Shown here: positions 47,433-57,250 of the stretch, piece by piece | How the letters are laid out: every line of letters begins with the position of its first letter | Position numbering within the stretch: position 1 is the stretch's first letter | NCBI RefSeq assembly: GCF_003316695.1 | Contig: NZ_PDKB01000003.1 | Location: 112,680-176,679, forward strand | Source of the DNA: Aliarcobacter vitoriensis | Lineage (GTDB): Bacteria; Campylobacterota; Campylobacteria; Campylobacterales; Arcobacteraceae | Length of the DNA stretch: 64,000 nucleotides | Direction: 5' to 3' | Translations under genes and position numbers: made by a program | The notes under the pieces: generated by a model | Told to the model about the DNA's origin: nothing | What the model saw: only the letters and a program-made list of their open reading frames with translations | Databases searched by the model: none

Positions 47433-48029
47433 TTGGAGAAGATAGAATTAACAAAACATGATATTATTGCTAGAGGTGGAGAAAGAGATTGCTATATACA
47501 CCCTTTAGACTCTACAAAAGTTATAAAAATTATGTATGAAACAAATGGCATTATGGCTTATAATGGAGCTAGAAATGATATAGAGTATAAGTATTTTAAA
47601 TTTCTAGAAAAGTCAAATACTCCTTTTTCACATATTACAAAATGTTATGGTTTTGTTGAAACAAATGTAGGAAAAGGTTTAGTTTTTGATAAAGTATATG
47701 ATTATAATGGGCAGACTTCTACTTCATTCTTAGATATTCTTATGCAGAAAAAACTAACTAAAAAAAAAGAAAATAACATGATATTAGAATTAAAAGAGTA
47801 TATTTTTGAGAATAATATATTATTTATTGATTATGGATTAGATAATATTCTATGTTGTCAATATGAAAAAGATAACTATAAACTAATTATAATTGATGGA
47901 CTTGGTTCTAAAAGAAATGGCTTTAAACTTTGGTTATATTTAAATTCAAAGATTTATACAAAATATAAAATTATCACACAATGGAAAAAATTATTAAGAC
48001 TTATTGAACGAGTTAAAATTGAAAGATAA
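47433..48029 (+). CDS. YrbL-family kinase-like protein, copy 2
   Basis: 198 aa from TTG 47433. Aligns end to end with the preceding protein; over half of the residues are identical by eye, with shared ARGGERDCY, NVGKGLVFDKV, LFIDYGLDNILC and IIIDGLG blocks. A tandem duplication that has since diverged, keeping the catalytic Asp/Asn in both. Follows copy 1 after four bases. Confidence 0.8.
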   Translation: MEKIELTKHDIIARGGERDCYIHPLDSTKVIKIMYETNGIMAYNGARNDIEYKYFKFLEKSNTPFSHITKCYGFVETNVGKGLVFDKVYDYNGQTSTSFLDILMQKKLTKKKENNMILELKEYIFENNILFIDYGLDNILCCQYEKDNYKLIIIDGLGSKRNGFKLWLYLNSKIYTKYKIITQWKKLLRLIERVKIER

Positions 48030-49092
48030 GTATATTTTAATTTGGGATAATTTCTCAGATCAGCCACATATTATAAAAGACAAGCTATATAAAACATTTA
48101 TTAGAAAAAAATATAAAAATGATTTTTTTAAAATGATTTTTACATCTTTATTTATTTTACCAATATCTATATTATTTATGAAATTTTTTAAAGGAAGAGT
48201 TGAAACTTCAAATAAATATTTTATAGGTCTTGGAGTTAATTTAGATAAAAATGATGGACGAAACATTCAGCAAGATTTAGTTGAAGAACTGGGAGTTGAA
48301 AATCTTATCATTCGACTTCCACTTTGGGATATACAAAATATTGATTCTTATGTAAGTTTTGCTAAAAGTTTCAATAAAAATAGTAAAAAAAATATTTTAT
48401 TAAATATTATGCAAGATAGAAATAATATAGAAAATGGTGAACTTTTAAAACAGAATTTAGAGCTTATTTTTACAAAATTTACTGATATTTCAGATGAATT
48501 TCAAATAGGAACTACGATAAATAGGCTAAAATGGGGCTTTTTTAGTGTAAAAGAGTATATGGATTTTTATAAAGTTGCACAAGATTTAAAAGAGCAAAAA
48601 TTCCCAAATATAAAATTACTTGGACCATCAGTTATAGATTTTGAATACTACTACAATATAAGAGCGATGTTTAATCTAAAAAAAATACAATATGATATAA
48701 CTTCGGCTTTACTATATGTTGATAGACGAGGAAGTCCTAAAAACACTCAATATGGTATTTTTGATTTAAAAAATAAGATTGATTTACTTTTTTCACTTGT
48801 AAAACTAAGCCCAAAAACTGTTAGTAATGAGATATATATAACAGAAACAAATTATCCTATAAAAAATACAGCTCCATATGCTCCAACAAGCGAAAAAGAG
48901 TGTGTTTCAAATGAAGAGTACACAAAATATATGCTAGAGTATTTTGAAATAGCAAAAAAAAGTAAAAAAATAAAACGAGTTTACTGGCATCAATTAATTG
49001 CTCCTGGATATGGTTTAGTTGATAATAGAGATGGAAAAATAGTAAAATATCCACAATTTTATGCTTTTAAAGAGTTATTGAAAGAGAAATAA
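48004..49092 (+). CDS. TIM-barrel glycoside hydrolase-like protein in LOS locus
   Basis: 362 aa, starting at TTG 48004 or 48019 inside the YrbL copy 2 gene. A hydrophobic segment (about 44-62) may anchor it, then strand-helix repeats such as NLIIRLPLWD, KNILLNIMQD, KLLGPSVIDF and EIYITETNYP, with the last Glu placed like a catalytic nucleophile of clan A hydrolases. KRVYWHQLIAPGYGLVD closes the barrel. A hydrolase-like protein in a synthesis locus is unusual. Fold call is inference. Confidence 0.6.
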   Translation: MNELKLKDKYILIWDNFSDQPHIIKDKLYKTFIRKKYKNDFFKMIFTSLFILPISILFMKFFKGRVETSNKYFIGLGVNLDKNDGRNIQQDLVEELGVENLIIRLPLWDIQNIDSYVSFAKSFNKNSKKNILLNIMQDRNNIENGELLKQNLELIFTKFTDISDEFQIGTTINRLKWGFFSVKEYMDFYKVAQDLKEQKFPNIKLLGPSVIDFEYYYNIRAMFNLKKIQYDITSALLYVDRRGSPKNTQYGIFDLKNKIDLLFSLVKLSPKTVSNEIYITETNYPIKNTAPYAPTSEKECVSNEEYTKYMLEYFEIAKKSKKIKRVYWHQLIAPGYGLVDNRDGKIVKYPQFYAFKELLKEK

Positions 49093-50027
49093 TGAAAATA
49101 TTTATAGAAATTCCATCTTGGTTGGGAGATGCTATTATGGCAACTCCGGCCATACAAAATATTATTAAAACCTATCCACAAGCTAAAATTACAATTTTAG
49201 GCTCATTTGTATCAACTCAAGCTTTTGTTGGATATCCAAATATTGAAAAAGTAATAGTTGATGATACAAAAAAAGAAAAAAATAGATATAAAGCTCTCAT
49301 TTCCTTAGCAAAAAGTATAGGGAAAGTTGATTTAGCAATATCTTTTAGAAGAAGTTTTTCTTCTAAATTCATGATGTTTTTTATAAAATCTAAGAAAAAA
49401 TTCAATTATAAACGACTTACAAAAAAAGAGATACATTTATGTATAAGATACAATGATTTTGTAAATAAAGTTTTAGATTTACAAAATAAAGTAGGGGATT
49501 TAAAACTATATTTTGAAGCTTTTAAATACAATAAGCCAACTTTAGGAATAAATCCTGGTGCTACTTATGGGAGTGCAAAAAGATGGTATCCAGAAGAGTT
49601 TGCAAAAGTTGCTATAAATCTTGCTTTCAAATATGATATTGTGATTTTTGGAGGACCAACTGAAACTGATATTGCAAAAGATATAGAAAATGAACTTATA
49701 AAACAAGGTATTTCAAATTATCAAAATTTAGCAGGAAAAACTACAATTTCTGAACTTATTGAGAAAATTGCAGGATTAAGCCTATTTATCACAAATGATA
49801 GTGGACCTATGCACGTTGCAGCGGCTTATAAAGTAAAAACTGTTGCTATTTTTGGACCTACAAAATTCACTGAAACAAATCAATGGAATAATCCAAAAGG
49901 AATAATTGTTACAAAAAATTTGGATTGTGCACCTTGTATGAAAAGAGTATGTCCATTAAAGCATCATAATTGTATGAAAGAAATAAAAGCAAATGATGTT
50001 TTAAAAAGTTTGAGTAATTTTGAATAA
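49092..50027 (+). CDS. waaF: lipopolysaccharide heptosyltransferase II
   Basis: 311 aa GT9 enzyme. Starts KIFIEIPSWLGDAIMATPAI, the WaaF N-terminus, and has ITNDSGPMHVAAAYKVKTVAIFGPT near residue 235. Adds the second heptose to the inner core. Right border of the LOS locus, convergent with gmhA. Confidence 0.95.
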   Translation: MKIFIEIPSWLGDAIMATPAIQNIIKTYPQAKITILGSFVSTQAFVGYPNIEKVIVDDTKKEKNRYKALISLAKSIGKVDLAISFRRSFSSKFMMFFIKSKKKFNYKRLTKKEIHLCIRYNDFVNKVLDLQNKVGDLKLYFEAFKYNKPTLGINPGATYGSAKRWYPEEFAKVAINLAFKYDIVIFGGPTETDIAKDIENELIKQGISNYQNLAGKTTISELIEKIAGLSLFITNDSGPMHVAAAYKVKTVAIFGPTKFTETNQWNNPKGIIVTKNLDCAPCMKRVCPLKHHNCMKEIKANDVLKSLSNFE

Positions 50028-50058
50028 AAAAAAAGCTAAATAATATTACTCATTTAGC
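50027..50058 (-). terminator. terminator of the heptose operon
   Basis: Read on the minus strand, GCTAAAT (50058-50052) pairs with ATTTAGC (50041-50035), followed by eight T's. It lies 66 bases after the gmhA stop, right at the waaF 3' end. Confidence 0.75.
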
Positions 50059-50123
50059 CTCTCATAAGAATAGGATTAAGAATATTAATCTATCTTGATT
50101 ACAATTTAATTACAATATCATAC

Positions 50124-50690
50124 TCAACTCAATTCATTATCTATGATTTGACAAATTGTATGTTCAAAAAGTAGATGCATCTCTTGAATTCTTGGAGTGT
50201 CATTTGATGGAACAACAAGATTTATATCACAAAGTTCATTCATCTTCCCACCATCTCTACCTGTTAATCCAATAGTTTTACAACCTAACTCTCGTGCTAC
50301 TTTTAAAGCATTTATAACATTTGTAGAGTTTCCAGAAGTTGATATTCCTATTAGTAAATCACCTTTATTCGCTAGTGCTTCAACTTGTCTATCAAAGACT
50401 CTATCATATCCGTAGTCATTTCCAATAGCAGTTAATGCACTTGTATCAGTTGTAAGAGCAATCCCTGGAAGTCCACGCCGCTCTGTTTTATATCGTCCAG
50501 TTAATTCAGCTGCAAAGTGTTGAGCATCTGCTGCACTTCCACCATTTCCACAAATTAATATTTTATTTCCAGCTTTTAAAGTCTCAACTGCAATTTTTGA
50601 AGCTTCTAAAAGTGGTTCTTCCATACTTCCTACAACTTTTGCTATTGTCTCTTGGTGTGATAAAAATTCTTTAATTATTGCATTTTGCAT
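50124..50690 (-). CDS. gmhA: D-sedoheptulose 7-phosphate isomerase
   Basis: 188 aa SIS-domain protein. [22 protein letters not shown] near residue 48 and [10 protein letters not shown] near 120 are the family signature. Converts sedoheptulose 7-phosphate to heptose 7-phosphate, the first step of ADP-heptose synthesis. Last gene of gmhB-hldD-hldE-gmhA; overlaps hldE by 20 bases. Confidence 0.96.
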   Translation of the reverse strand: MQNAIIKEFLSHQETIAKVVGSMEEPLLEASKIAVETLKAGNKILICGNGGSAADAQHFAAELTGRYKTERRGLPGIALTTDTSALTAIGNDYGYDRVFDRQVEALANKGDLLIGISTSGNSTNVINALKVARELGCKTIGLTGRDGGKMNELCDINLVVPSNDTPRIQEMHLLFEHTICQIIDNELS

Positions 50691-52107
50691 TTTTCTCTAT
50701 CCTTTTTATTGTATTTGTTGTACTTTTCCCATCCACAAACTTTACTAATTTTAATTCATTTGCTATATCTTGACCAACTACCTCTTTCCCTTCATAATCT
50801 CCACCTTTTACTAAAGTATGAGGTTTGATTAATTTTATAAGTTCATAAGGTGTTTCTTCTTCAAAAATAACCACATAATCTACACTTTCAAGGGAAGCTA
50901 AAATATATGCTCTATCATCTTGAGTGTTTATTGGTCTTGTTTCACCTTTTAATTTTCGTACACTACTATCAGCATTTAATCCCAATATTAAAACATCTCC
51001 ATAGCTTTTTGCTTCTTCTAAATATTTTACATGTCCAACATGAAGAATATCAAAACAACCATTTGTAAATACTATTTTTTTACCTTGATTGTGAAGTTTT
51101 GAAGCTAGAGTTCTTATTTCGTCAAATGTTTTGATATGTGAATTTGAGTTTGATTTATGTAAACTATATTCATATTCATAAATTTCATCAAGTGTTGCAG
51201 TTGCACTTCCAATTTTTCCTACAACAACTCCTGCTGCTAGGTTTGCAAAACTTACAGATTCTTTTATATTTAAACCATTCCCCAAAGCAAAAGCAATAGA
51301 AGCGATTACAGTATCACCTGCACCAGTTACATCATAAACTTCTCTTGCAACTGTTGGTTTTATGGTAAGTTGTTCATCAAAAATAGCAATTCCTTGCTCA
51401 CTCAAAGTTATAAGTGAAACTTTTAAATTGCATTTTTCTTTTAATATTTTAGAAGCTTCAATCAATGATTCTTCATCTTTTATTTCTATATTTGTGGCTT
51501 CTTGTGCTTCTTTTTTATTTGGAGTAAGTGTATATGCACCTTTATATTTACTATAATCTTTTCCTTTTGGATCAACCAAAACTTTTACACTATTTTCATT
51601 GGCAATTTTTATGATGCTTTGAGTTAAATCGGTAGTTAAAACACCTTTTCCATAATCAGAAAGTATGATTGAACTATATTTTTTTATATTTTTTTCAAGA
51701 TTTGAGATGATTGTTTTATGACTATTTTCATTTATATCATCAATACTTTCCATATCATATCTTAAAACTTGTTGTTGAGAAGCTATTAGTCGGCTTTTTT
51801 TAGATGTCTTTCTATCTTTTTCAACTATCAAATTTGAAGTTTCAACTTCTATAATTTTAAGTAAATTTTTTAGTTCATCTGCAACAACATCATCACCAAT
51901 AACACTTATAACATCAACATTTGATCCTAAGGTTACAAGGTTATTTATTACATTTCCAGCACCCCCTAAAACTGAACTCTCTTTTTTGACATTTACAACT
52001 TGAACTGGTGCTTCAGGTGAAATTCTATCGCAAGAACCCCACAGATAATGATCTATCATCAAATCACCAATTACTAAAATATTTGGTTTTTTATCCAATT
52101 TATTCAT
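50671..52107 (-). CDS. hldE: bifunctional heptose 7-phosphate kinase/heptose 1-phosphate adenyltransferase
   Basis: 478 aa. N-terminal ribokinase-type kinase domain with [15 protein letters not shown] at the start and GAGDTV near residue 265; C-terminal cytidylyltransferase-type domain with [17 protein letters not shown] near 350. Does steps two and four of ADP-heptose synthesis; GmhB, encoded upstream, does step three between them. A C5 run lies at 51961-51965. Confidence 0.96.
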   Translation of the reverse strand: MNKLDKKPNILVIGDLMIDHYLWGSCDRISPEAPVQVVNVKKESSVLGGAGNVINNLVTLGSNVDVISVIGDDVVADELKNLLKIIEVETSNLIVEKDRKTSKKSRLIASQQQVLRYDMESIDDINENSHKTIISNLEKNIKKYSSIILSDYGKGVLTTDLTQSIIKIANENSVKVLVDPKGKDYSKYKGAYTLTPNKKEAQEATNIEIKDEESLIEASKILKEKCNLKVSLITLSEQGIAIFDEQLTIKPTVAREVYDVTGAGDTVIASIAFALGNGLNIKESVSFANLAAGVVVGKIGSATATLDEIYEYEYSLHKSNSNSHIKTFDEIRTLASKLHNQGKKIVFTNGCFDILHVGHVKYLEEAKSYGDVLILGLNADSSVRKLKGETRPINTQDDRAYILASLESVDYVVIFEEETPYELIKLIKPHTLVKGGDYEGKEVVGQDIANELKLVKFVDGKSTTNTIKRIEKNAKCNN

Positions 52108-53111
52108 TTTATTTCTTCTTTAAATAATCTTTGAATTTCAGGTATATAGGCTTTTATTCCATCTTCCATTGAATATTGTGGTTTATAATCTAAAAATTTT
52201 TTTGTAGTTTCAATATTTGCTTCTGTAAAAAATTGATATGAACCTATAAATGGATTTGGAATATACTCTTTTCCATTGTCTATTTCTAAATTCTCTTGTA
52301 AAATATTTACAATATCTTCAAAACTTCTAGCATTTCCAGTTCCTACATTATAAACTCCAGATTTTTTAGGTTTACAAGCTTTTATATTTGCTTGAATAAT
52401 ATCTTCAATATATACAAAATCTCTCAATATCTTATCACTTCCTTCAAATAATTTTGGTGTAAGACCTTTTAGTATTTGATGTCCAAATTGAACTACCATA
52501 GATGCTGTTTTATTTTTAAAAAACTCTTTTGGACCATAAACATTAAAATATTTTAAACCTACAATACTTATTGGCAAATCTTTTTTTAAATATTCATAAG
52601 TGATATTATCCATCATAACTTTTGAAAATCCATAAACATTATTTGGTTTTTCAAATCCAACCTCAAATCTATCACTATCTCCATAAGTTGCAGCACTCGA
52701 AGCATAAATCATATTTGCTTTGTGTTTTATAGCAATTTGTAGTAAATCTTCATAGGCATTTACATTTGTTTTTATCATAATATCTTGTTCTAGTGCAGTT
52801 GTATCAGAAATAGCAGCTTGATGGAAAATATAGTCAAATTTATAATCTTTTTCTAAAATTTTTAAAAGATTTTTATCATTTATATCTCCACTTATTACTA
52901 TTCCATGAAAACCTAAGAGATTTTTAAAATGACCAAAACTTTTTAAATTTCCATTTGAAAAAGTTTCTCCACTTCTAAAACAATCTAAAACTACAACTTT
53001 TGCATCAGGATAATTTTTTTGAAAATAAAAAGCTAAATTAGAGCCTATAAATCCAGCTCCACCAGTGATTAAAATCGTTTTTTTATTAAAGTTTATATTG
53101 TTATACTTCAT
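52104..53111 (-). CDS. hldD: ADP-L-glycero-D-manno-heptose 6-epimerase
   Basis: 335 aa short-chain epimerase. NAD site TGGAGFIGSNLAFYF near residue 16, catalytic YGFSKVMMDN with Tyr/Lys near 165. Converts the D- to the L-glycero form of ADP-heptose, the donor for WaaC and WaaF encoded nearby. Overlaps hldE by four bases. Confidence 0.95.
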   Translation of the reverse strand: MKYNNINFNKKTILITGGAGFIGSNLAFYFQKNYPDAKVVVLDCFRSGETFSNGNLKSFGHFKNLLGFHGIVISGDINDKNLLKILEKDYKFDYIFHQAAISDTTALEQDIMIKTNVNAYEDLLQIAIKHKANMIYASSAATYGDSDRFEVGFEKPNNVYGFSKVMMDNITYEYLKKDLPISIVGLKYFNVYGPKEFFKNKTASMVVQFGHQILKGLTPKLFEGSDKILRDFVYIEDIIQANIKACKPKKSGVYNVGTGNARSFEDIVNILQENLEIDNGKEYIPNPFIGSYQFFTEANIETTKKFLDYKPQYSMEDGIKAYIPEIQRLFKEEIK

Positions 53112-53117
53112 TTTCTC

Positions 53118-53636
53118 TCACTTTTGTATTAAATTTATTGTTTCAAATAATGATTTTGCTACTAAAAAATCTTCACTATTTTTGTCTTCTTTTGAACTTA
53201 TTAAAATTCTATTTTTTATTTTAGCATTTTTTCCACATTCTATATCGCTTATTTTATCTCCAACAAGCCAAGAATTATTTAAGTCTATATCGAAATCGTT
53301 TAAAGATTGTAAAATCATACCAATATTTGGTTTTCTACACTCACAATTTTGTTCTGGAGAGTGAGGACAAAAATATACTTTTAAAATATCAATATGGTTC
53401 TTTCTAAACTCATTTTCCATATATTGCGTAAGTTTTATAAAATCCTCTTTTGAATAATAATCACGTCCAATTCCAGATTGATTTGTAACAATTATTATTT
53501 CATAACCTAAATTTATAAAATGTTTACAAGCTTCAAAAACGCCATCTATAAACTCAAATTTTTCTATTTCATAAACATATCCAAAATCTTTGTTTATAAC
53601 TCCATCTCTATCAAGATAAACTATTTTTTTTTGCAT
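53118..53636 (-). CDS. gmhB: D-glycero-beta-D-manno-heptose 1,7-bisphosphate 7-phosphatase
   Basis: 172 aa from ATG 53636, where MQKKIVYLDRDGVIN matches the normal N-terminus; an in-frame ATG at 53681 adds 15 residues. HAD phosphatase: DRDGVIN with the nucleophile Asp, VTNQSGIGR near 50, Cys/His zinc loop YFCPHSPEQNCECRKP near 92, and VGDKISDIECG near 125. First gene of the ADP-heptose operon. Confidence 0.93.
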   Translation of the reverse strand: MQKKIVYLDRDGVINKDFGYVYEIEKFEFIDGVFEACKHFINLGYEIIIVTNQSGIGRDYYSKEDFIKLTQYMENEFRKNHIDILKVYFCPHSPEQNCECRKPNIGMILQSLNDFDIDLNNSWLVGDKISDIECGKNAKIKNRILISSKEDKNSEDFLVAKSLFETINLIQK

Positions 53637-53734
53637 TGAATTTATAAAAATCCTTATTTTGAAATTATTAAATAATAACATAAAGCACTTTTAACTATAA
53701 TTATTGTCTAAATTTTATATGATGAAAGTTTTAA

Positions 53735-54604
53735 ATGAGTAAAAAAACAGTATATTTTAAATCAACAAATTTATTAATTGAAGAGATAAAAAAACAAAAT
53801 AATATTGAAATTTTAAAAGAACCAAATTCTTTAATAAAATTATTTAAAAAACAGACTTTCCCTGATATATATTTTCATAGTGGAATTTTAGATGAAAAAG
53901 CTATGAAATATATAAAAAATTCTAAAATTACTATTTCTAACTCTTTTAGTGTTAAAAATTTAATTATTCAAAAAAGTAAATTATCTTCAGAAAAAATAGA
54001 AGTAATATACCCATCAATAAATATTGACTATAAAAACATAGATGAATTAAAAGAAAAATATATTGAAAAATTCGATTTTTTTCCAACTACAAAATTGATA
54101 TTTTTTACAGCAAAAAATTTTAAAACAAGTGGAATTAAAGAGTTTTTAGAAATTTGTTCAAGTATTACATACCCAGATTTTAGAGTGATTATTGCTGGAA
54201 GTAAACAACAAATTGCAAACTTGAATTTTTCACTTACAAAATATTCAAAACTTAAAGATAAACTAATTTTGCTTGAAGATTATAAAAATATTGATGAACT
54301 TTTTTTGATATCTGATATATTTATATTACCTACTCAAAATAAAACATTTGCTACAAATATTTTAAAAGCTATGTTTTGTGAATGTGTTGTTTTTTTACCC
54401 ATAAACAATGATGCAAAAGAGATAATAGATGTTTATGCTTCAATGGAAAGAGTAAATGACCCTAGTACAGCTTTTAAGATAGATGCAGTTTTGTATGATG
54501 ATAGAGAGTTGAACAAAATAAAAATAGAAAATAAAGAAAAAGCAATGGAGTGTATTCTGGAAAATAATTTAAATAAGTTTAATCAAATTTTATCACAGAT
54601 TTAA
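53735..54604 (+). CDS. GT4-like glycosyltransferase
   Basis: 289 aa. IEVIYPSINIDY near residue 90 and the C-terminal DIFILPTQNKTFATNILKAMFCEC resemble the donor domain of family 4 transferases, though the N-terminal domain is short. Isolated between the heptose operon and rpmB, divergent from gmhB. Probably an LOS or surface-glycan enzyme outside the main locus. Confidence 0.78.
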   Translation: MSKKTVYFKSTNLLIEEIKKQNNIEILKEPNSLIKLFKKQTFPDIYFHSGILDEKAMKYIKNSKITISNSFSVKNLIIQKSKLSSEKIEVIYPSINIDYKNIDELKEKYIEKFDFFPTTKLIFFTAKNFKTSGIKEFLEICSSITYPDFRVIIAGSKQQIANLNFSLTKYSKLKDKLILLEDYKNIDELFLISDIFILPTQNKTFATNILKAMFCECVVFLPINNDAKEIIDVYASMERVNDPSTAFKIDAVLYDDRELNKIKIENKEKAMECILENNLNKFNQILSQI

Positions 54605-54626
54605 GATTAACTCAAGAAAATTTAGG

Positions 54627-54632
54627 TACAAT
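54627..54632 (+). promoter_or_regulatory. -10 element (TACAAT) of rpmB
   Basis: TACAAT 38 bases before the rpmB ATG, followed by an AAGAAGGAAAA ribosome site. One mismatch to consensus. Confidence 0.4.
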
Positions 54633-54670
54633 GCGACAATATTTTTCACTAAAAAAAGAAGGAAAACAAA

Positions 54671-54859
54671 ATGTCAAGAAGATGTGCAATTTCAGGAAAA
54701 GGACCAATGGTTGGGAACAACGTTAGTCACGCAAAAAATAGAACAAAAAGAAGATTTTTACCAAATATCAGAACAGTTAGAGTTACATTAGAAGATGGAA
54801 CTACAACTAAATTAAAAATCTCTGCAAAAGAGTTAAGAACTCTTAAAAAACACTCATAA
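54671..54859 (+). CDS. rpmB: 50S ribosomal protein L28
   Basis: 62 aa, normal length. Starts [20 protein letters not shown] and is rich in Arg/Lys, as in all bacterial L28. Strong ribosome site AAGGAAAA. Followed 21 bases on by the channel-like gene, the same pair as H. pylori HP0491/HP0490. Confidence 0.98.
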   Translation: MSRRCAISGKGPMVGNNVSHAKNRTKRRFLPNIRTVRVTLEDGTTTKLKISAKELRTLKKHS

Positions 54860-54880
54860 TAAAGCACCAAGAGTGCTTTC

Positions 54881-56005
54881 GTGAGCATTTCTAATGCTAT
54901 AAGAAAATCTTTGGGTTGGGAACTCAAAAGTTCTAAACCTCAATATGATTTAGACCCGCTAATCTATTCAAAACTAAAACCTTTAAGATTACCATTAATT
55001 TTTATTCAATTACTTATGATGATTGGTACTTTATGGTATGTGTATTTTGAAAATTATACTATAATGCATGGCATTTTTCAGTCTGCATATACACTTACAA
55101 ATACAGGATTTGGTGCTCTAAAAGAGTCTGAATTTCAAGAAGAGACTATTTTATTTACTACATTTTTAATGTATGCAGGATTTGCGACTACTATGTTCGC
55201 CGTTGGTATTGTTATAGATGTTTTTATGAATGGTAATTTAAGAGAATTATTAAGGGAGAGAAGAATGCTTTTTAAAATAGCAAGATTAAGAAAACACTTT
55301 GTTTTATGTTATCATAATGAGTATACAGCTCAAGTTGCAAAACAGTTTAGAGAAAATCATATCCCTTTTGTAGTTGTTGATAATAGTGATAATATAGAAG
55401 AAATAGCAAGAGAAAATAACTATCCATATTTTATAAAAGAAGAACCGTATAAAGAAGATGCTTTTTTGAAATCACATTTAAGTTCAGCAAAAGGTGTTAT
55501 ATCTTTGTCAAAAAATATTTCTGATAACATTACTCTTATAGCTTCAGCTAGACTTTATGAAAAAGAGTTAGGACGAAGTCCATTTTTGATAATTTCAAAT
55601 GCTGAAACACAAAATGAGAAATTAAGATTAAAAAAATTAGGAGCTGATAAAGTAGTGGCAACTCCATCTCTTATGGCAAAAAGAGTTAGTGCTATGGCAA
55701 TAAGTCCTGATATGGAAAATATTTTGGATGAATTTTTATATAAAAAAGATAGTCCTGTAACTATGGAAGATGTTATTATAAATGATAATGCTTGGATAGT
55801 TGGAAAAGAATTAAAAGAATTAAATTTAAGAGATAATTTAAAAATTTCAGTTATAGGAATAACTCAAAATGGAGTTTTTATACAATTACCAAAAGGTGAC
55901 AAAATAATAGAAAAAAGCTCAAATTTGTTAATTGTCGGCTCTCAAAAGGGTATTTTAAGAGCTAGAAGAGTTTTAAATTTAATAAATGAACCAAAGGAAT
56001 TTTAA
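54881..56005 (+). CDS. potassium channel-like protein with RCK (TrkA-N/TrkA-C) domains
   Basis: 374 aa from GTG 54881. Two transmembrane segments (about 38-56 and 85-108) flank a pore loop with TLTNTGFGAL, where TVGYG would be expected, so K+ selectivity is uncertain. A cytoplasmic TrkA-N domain (FVLCYHNEYTAQVAKQF from about 137) and a TrkA-C-like domain (about 300-360) should bind a ligand that gates it. Neighbours argJ directly. Confidence 0.85.
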   Translation: MSISNAIRKSLGWELKSSKPQYDLDPLIYSKLKPLRLPLIFIQLLMMIGTLWYVYFENYTIMHGIFQSAYTLTNTGFGALKESEFQEETILFTTFLMYAGFATTMFAVGIVIDVFMNGNLRELLRERRMLFKIARLRKHFVLCYHNEYTAQVAKQFRENHIPFVVVDNSDNIEEIARENNYPYFIKEEPYKEDAFLKSHLSSAKGVISLSKNISDNITLIASARLYEKELGRSPFLIISNAETQNEKLRLKKLGADKVVATPSLMAKRVSAMAISPDMENILDEFLYKKDSPVTMEDVIINDNAWIVGKELKELNLRDNLKISVIGITQNGVFIQLPKGDKIIEKSSNLLIVGSQKGILRARRVLNLINEPKEF

Positions 56006-57196
56006 ATGTTTACAATTTTACCGATTAAAGGATTTTTTGATCAAATTGATGGATTTTATTGTGATGGAATTCATGCTGGATTAAAACCAAATGGAAATAA
56101 TGATTTAGGATTTATATATACAGATGAACCTTGTACTGTTGCAGCGATTTTTACTGAGAATAAATTTCAAGCTGCACCATTAAAACACTTTTTACAATAT
56201 GGAGAAGATTTTAAAACAAATTTTGTTTTAATAAACTCAAAAAATGCAAATGCATTAACTGGAAGAAAAGGTATAGAAGATATAAATAACCTCTTTTCTC
56301 AATTAGACTTTTCTTCTTTTAAGTTGGTAAATCCAGTTATGAGTAGTACAGGAGTTATAGGAAATAGATTACCTATTGAGAAATTAGTTTCTGGAGCTAA
56401 AAAGTTTGATTTAAATTCTAAAAATGCAGAGAATTTAAGTAAAGCCATTATGACAACAGATGCATATCCTAAAACTTGTATGTATGAAGTAAAGCTTGAA
56501 AATGGTAAATCCTTTAAAATTGGAGCAGTTGCAAAAGGTGCTGGTATGATAAATCCAAATTTAGCAACAATGCTTTGTTTTATTTGTACAGATGCAAATG
56601 CTCCATTTAATGATATAAAAGAAGCTTTACATACAAATGCTCATACAACTTTCAATGCTATTTCAGTAGATGGTGATACTTCTACAAATGATACTGTAAT
56701 GGTTTTAGCAAATGGAAAATCAAATGCTTATGATAAAGAGGCTTTCAAAGAAGTTTTAAGACTTGTTATGCATGATATGGCAATGTTAATGGTAGCTGAT
56801 GGTGAAGGTGCTAAAAAAGTTGCTGCTTTTGAAGTAATAAATGCAAAAAATGATGAACAAGCCCAAACGGCAGCAAAAGCTTTATCAAACTCTTTATTGG
56901 TGAAAACTGCACTTTTTGGTGAAGACCCAAATTTTGGAAGAATTGCTTCAACTATTGGAGCTTCACAAATTGATTGTGATGATGAAAAACTTGTGATTTC
57001 ATACAATGATGTAGTAGTATTCAATAAAGGTGAAATTTGTTTTGATGAAGAAACTGAAGCTAAAGCTTTTGCAGTATTGAAAAAAGATAGATATAAAATT
57101 ATTTGTGATATTGGCTTGGGCAATGGTAAATTTACAGCTTATGGTTGTGATTTAGGTTACAAATATGTAGAGATAAATGCAGATTATAGAAGTTAA
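56006..57196 (+). CDS. argJ: bifunctional glutamate N-acetyltransferase/amino-acid acetyltransferase
   Basis: 396 aa. Recycles acetyl groups from acetylornithine to glutamate in arginine synthesis. The self-cleavage and nucleophile site is KAIMTTDAYPK near residue 150; GAVAKGAGMINPNLATML near 175 and EDPNFGRI near 308 are conserved. The precursor should split at the second Thr of MTT. Start follows the channel-gene stop with no gap. Confidence 0.96.
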   Translation: MFTILPIKGFFDQIDGFYCDGIHAGLKPNGNNDLGFIYTDEPCTVAAIFTENKFQAAPLKHFLQYGEDFKTNFVLINSKNANALTGRKGIEDINNLFSQLDFSSFKLVNPVMSSTGVIGNRLPIEKLVSGAKKFDLNSKNAENLSKAIMTTDAYPKTCMYEVKLENGKSFKIGAVAKGAGMINPNLATMLCFICTDANAPFNDIKEALHTNAHTTFNAISVDGDTSTNDTVMVLANGKSNAYDKEAFKEVLRLVMHDMAMLMVADGEGAKKVAAFEVINAKNDEQAQTAAKALSNSLLVKTALFGEDPNFGRIASTIGASQIDCDDEKLVISYNDVVVFNKGEICFDEETEAKAFAVLKKDRYKIICDIGLGNGKFTAYGCDLGYKYVEINADYRS

Positions 57197-57214
57197 TTTT
57201 AAGAACAATTTTAT

Positions 57215-57220
57215 TATAAT
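57215..57220 (+). promoter_or_regulatory. -10 element (TATAAT) of the DUF465 gene
   Basis: Perfect TATAAT 30 bases before the ATG at 57251, in the spacer after argJ. Confidence 0.45.
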
Positions 57221-57250
57221 CCAAAAAATCAAATTTAACAAGGATAGATA

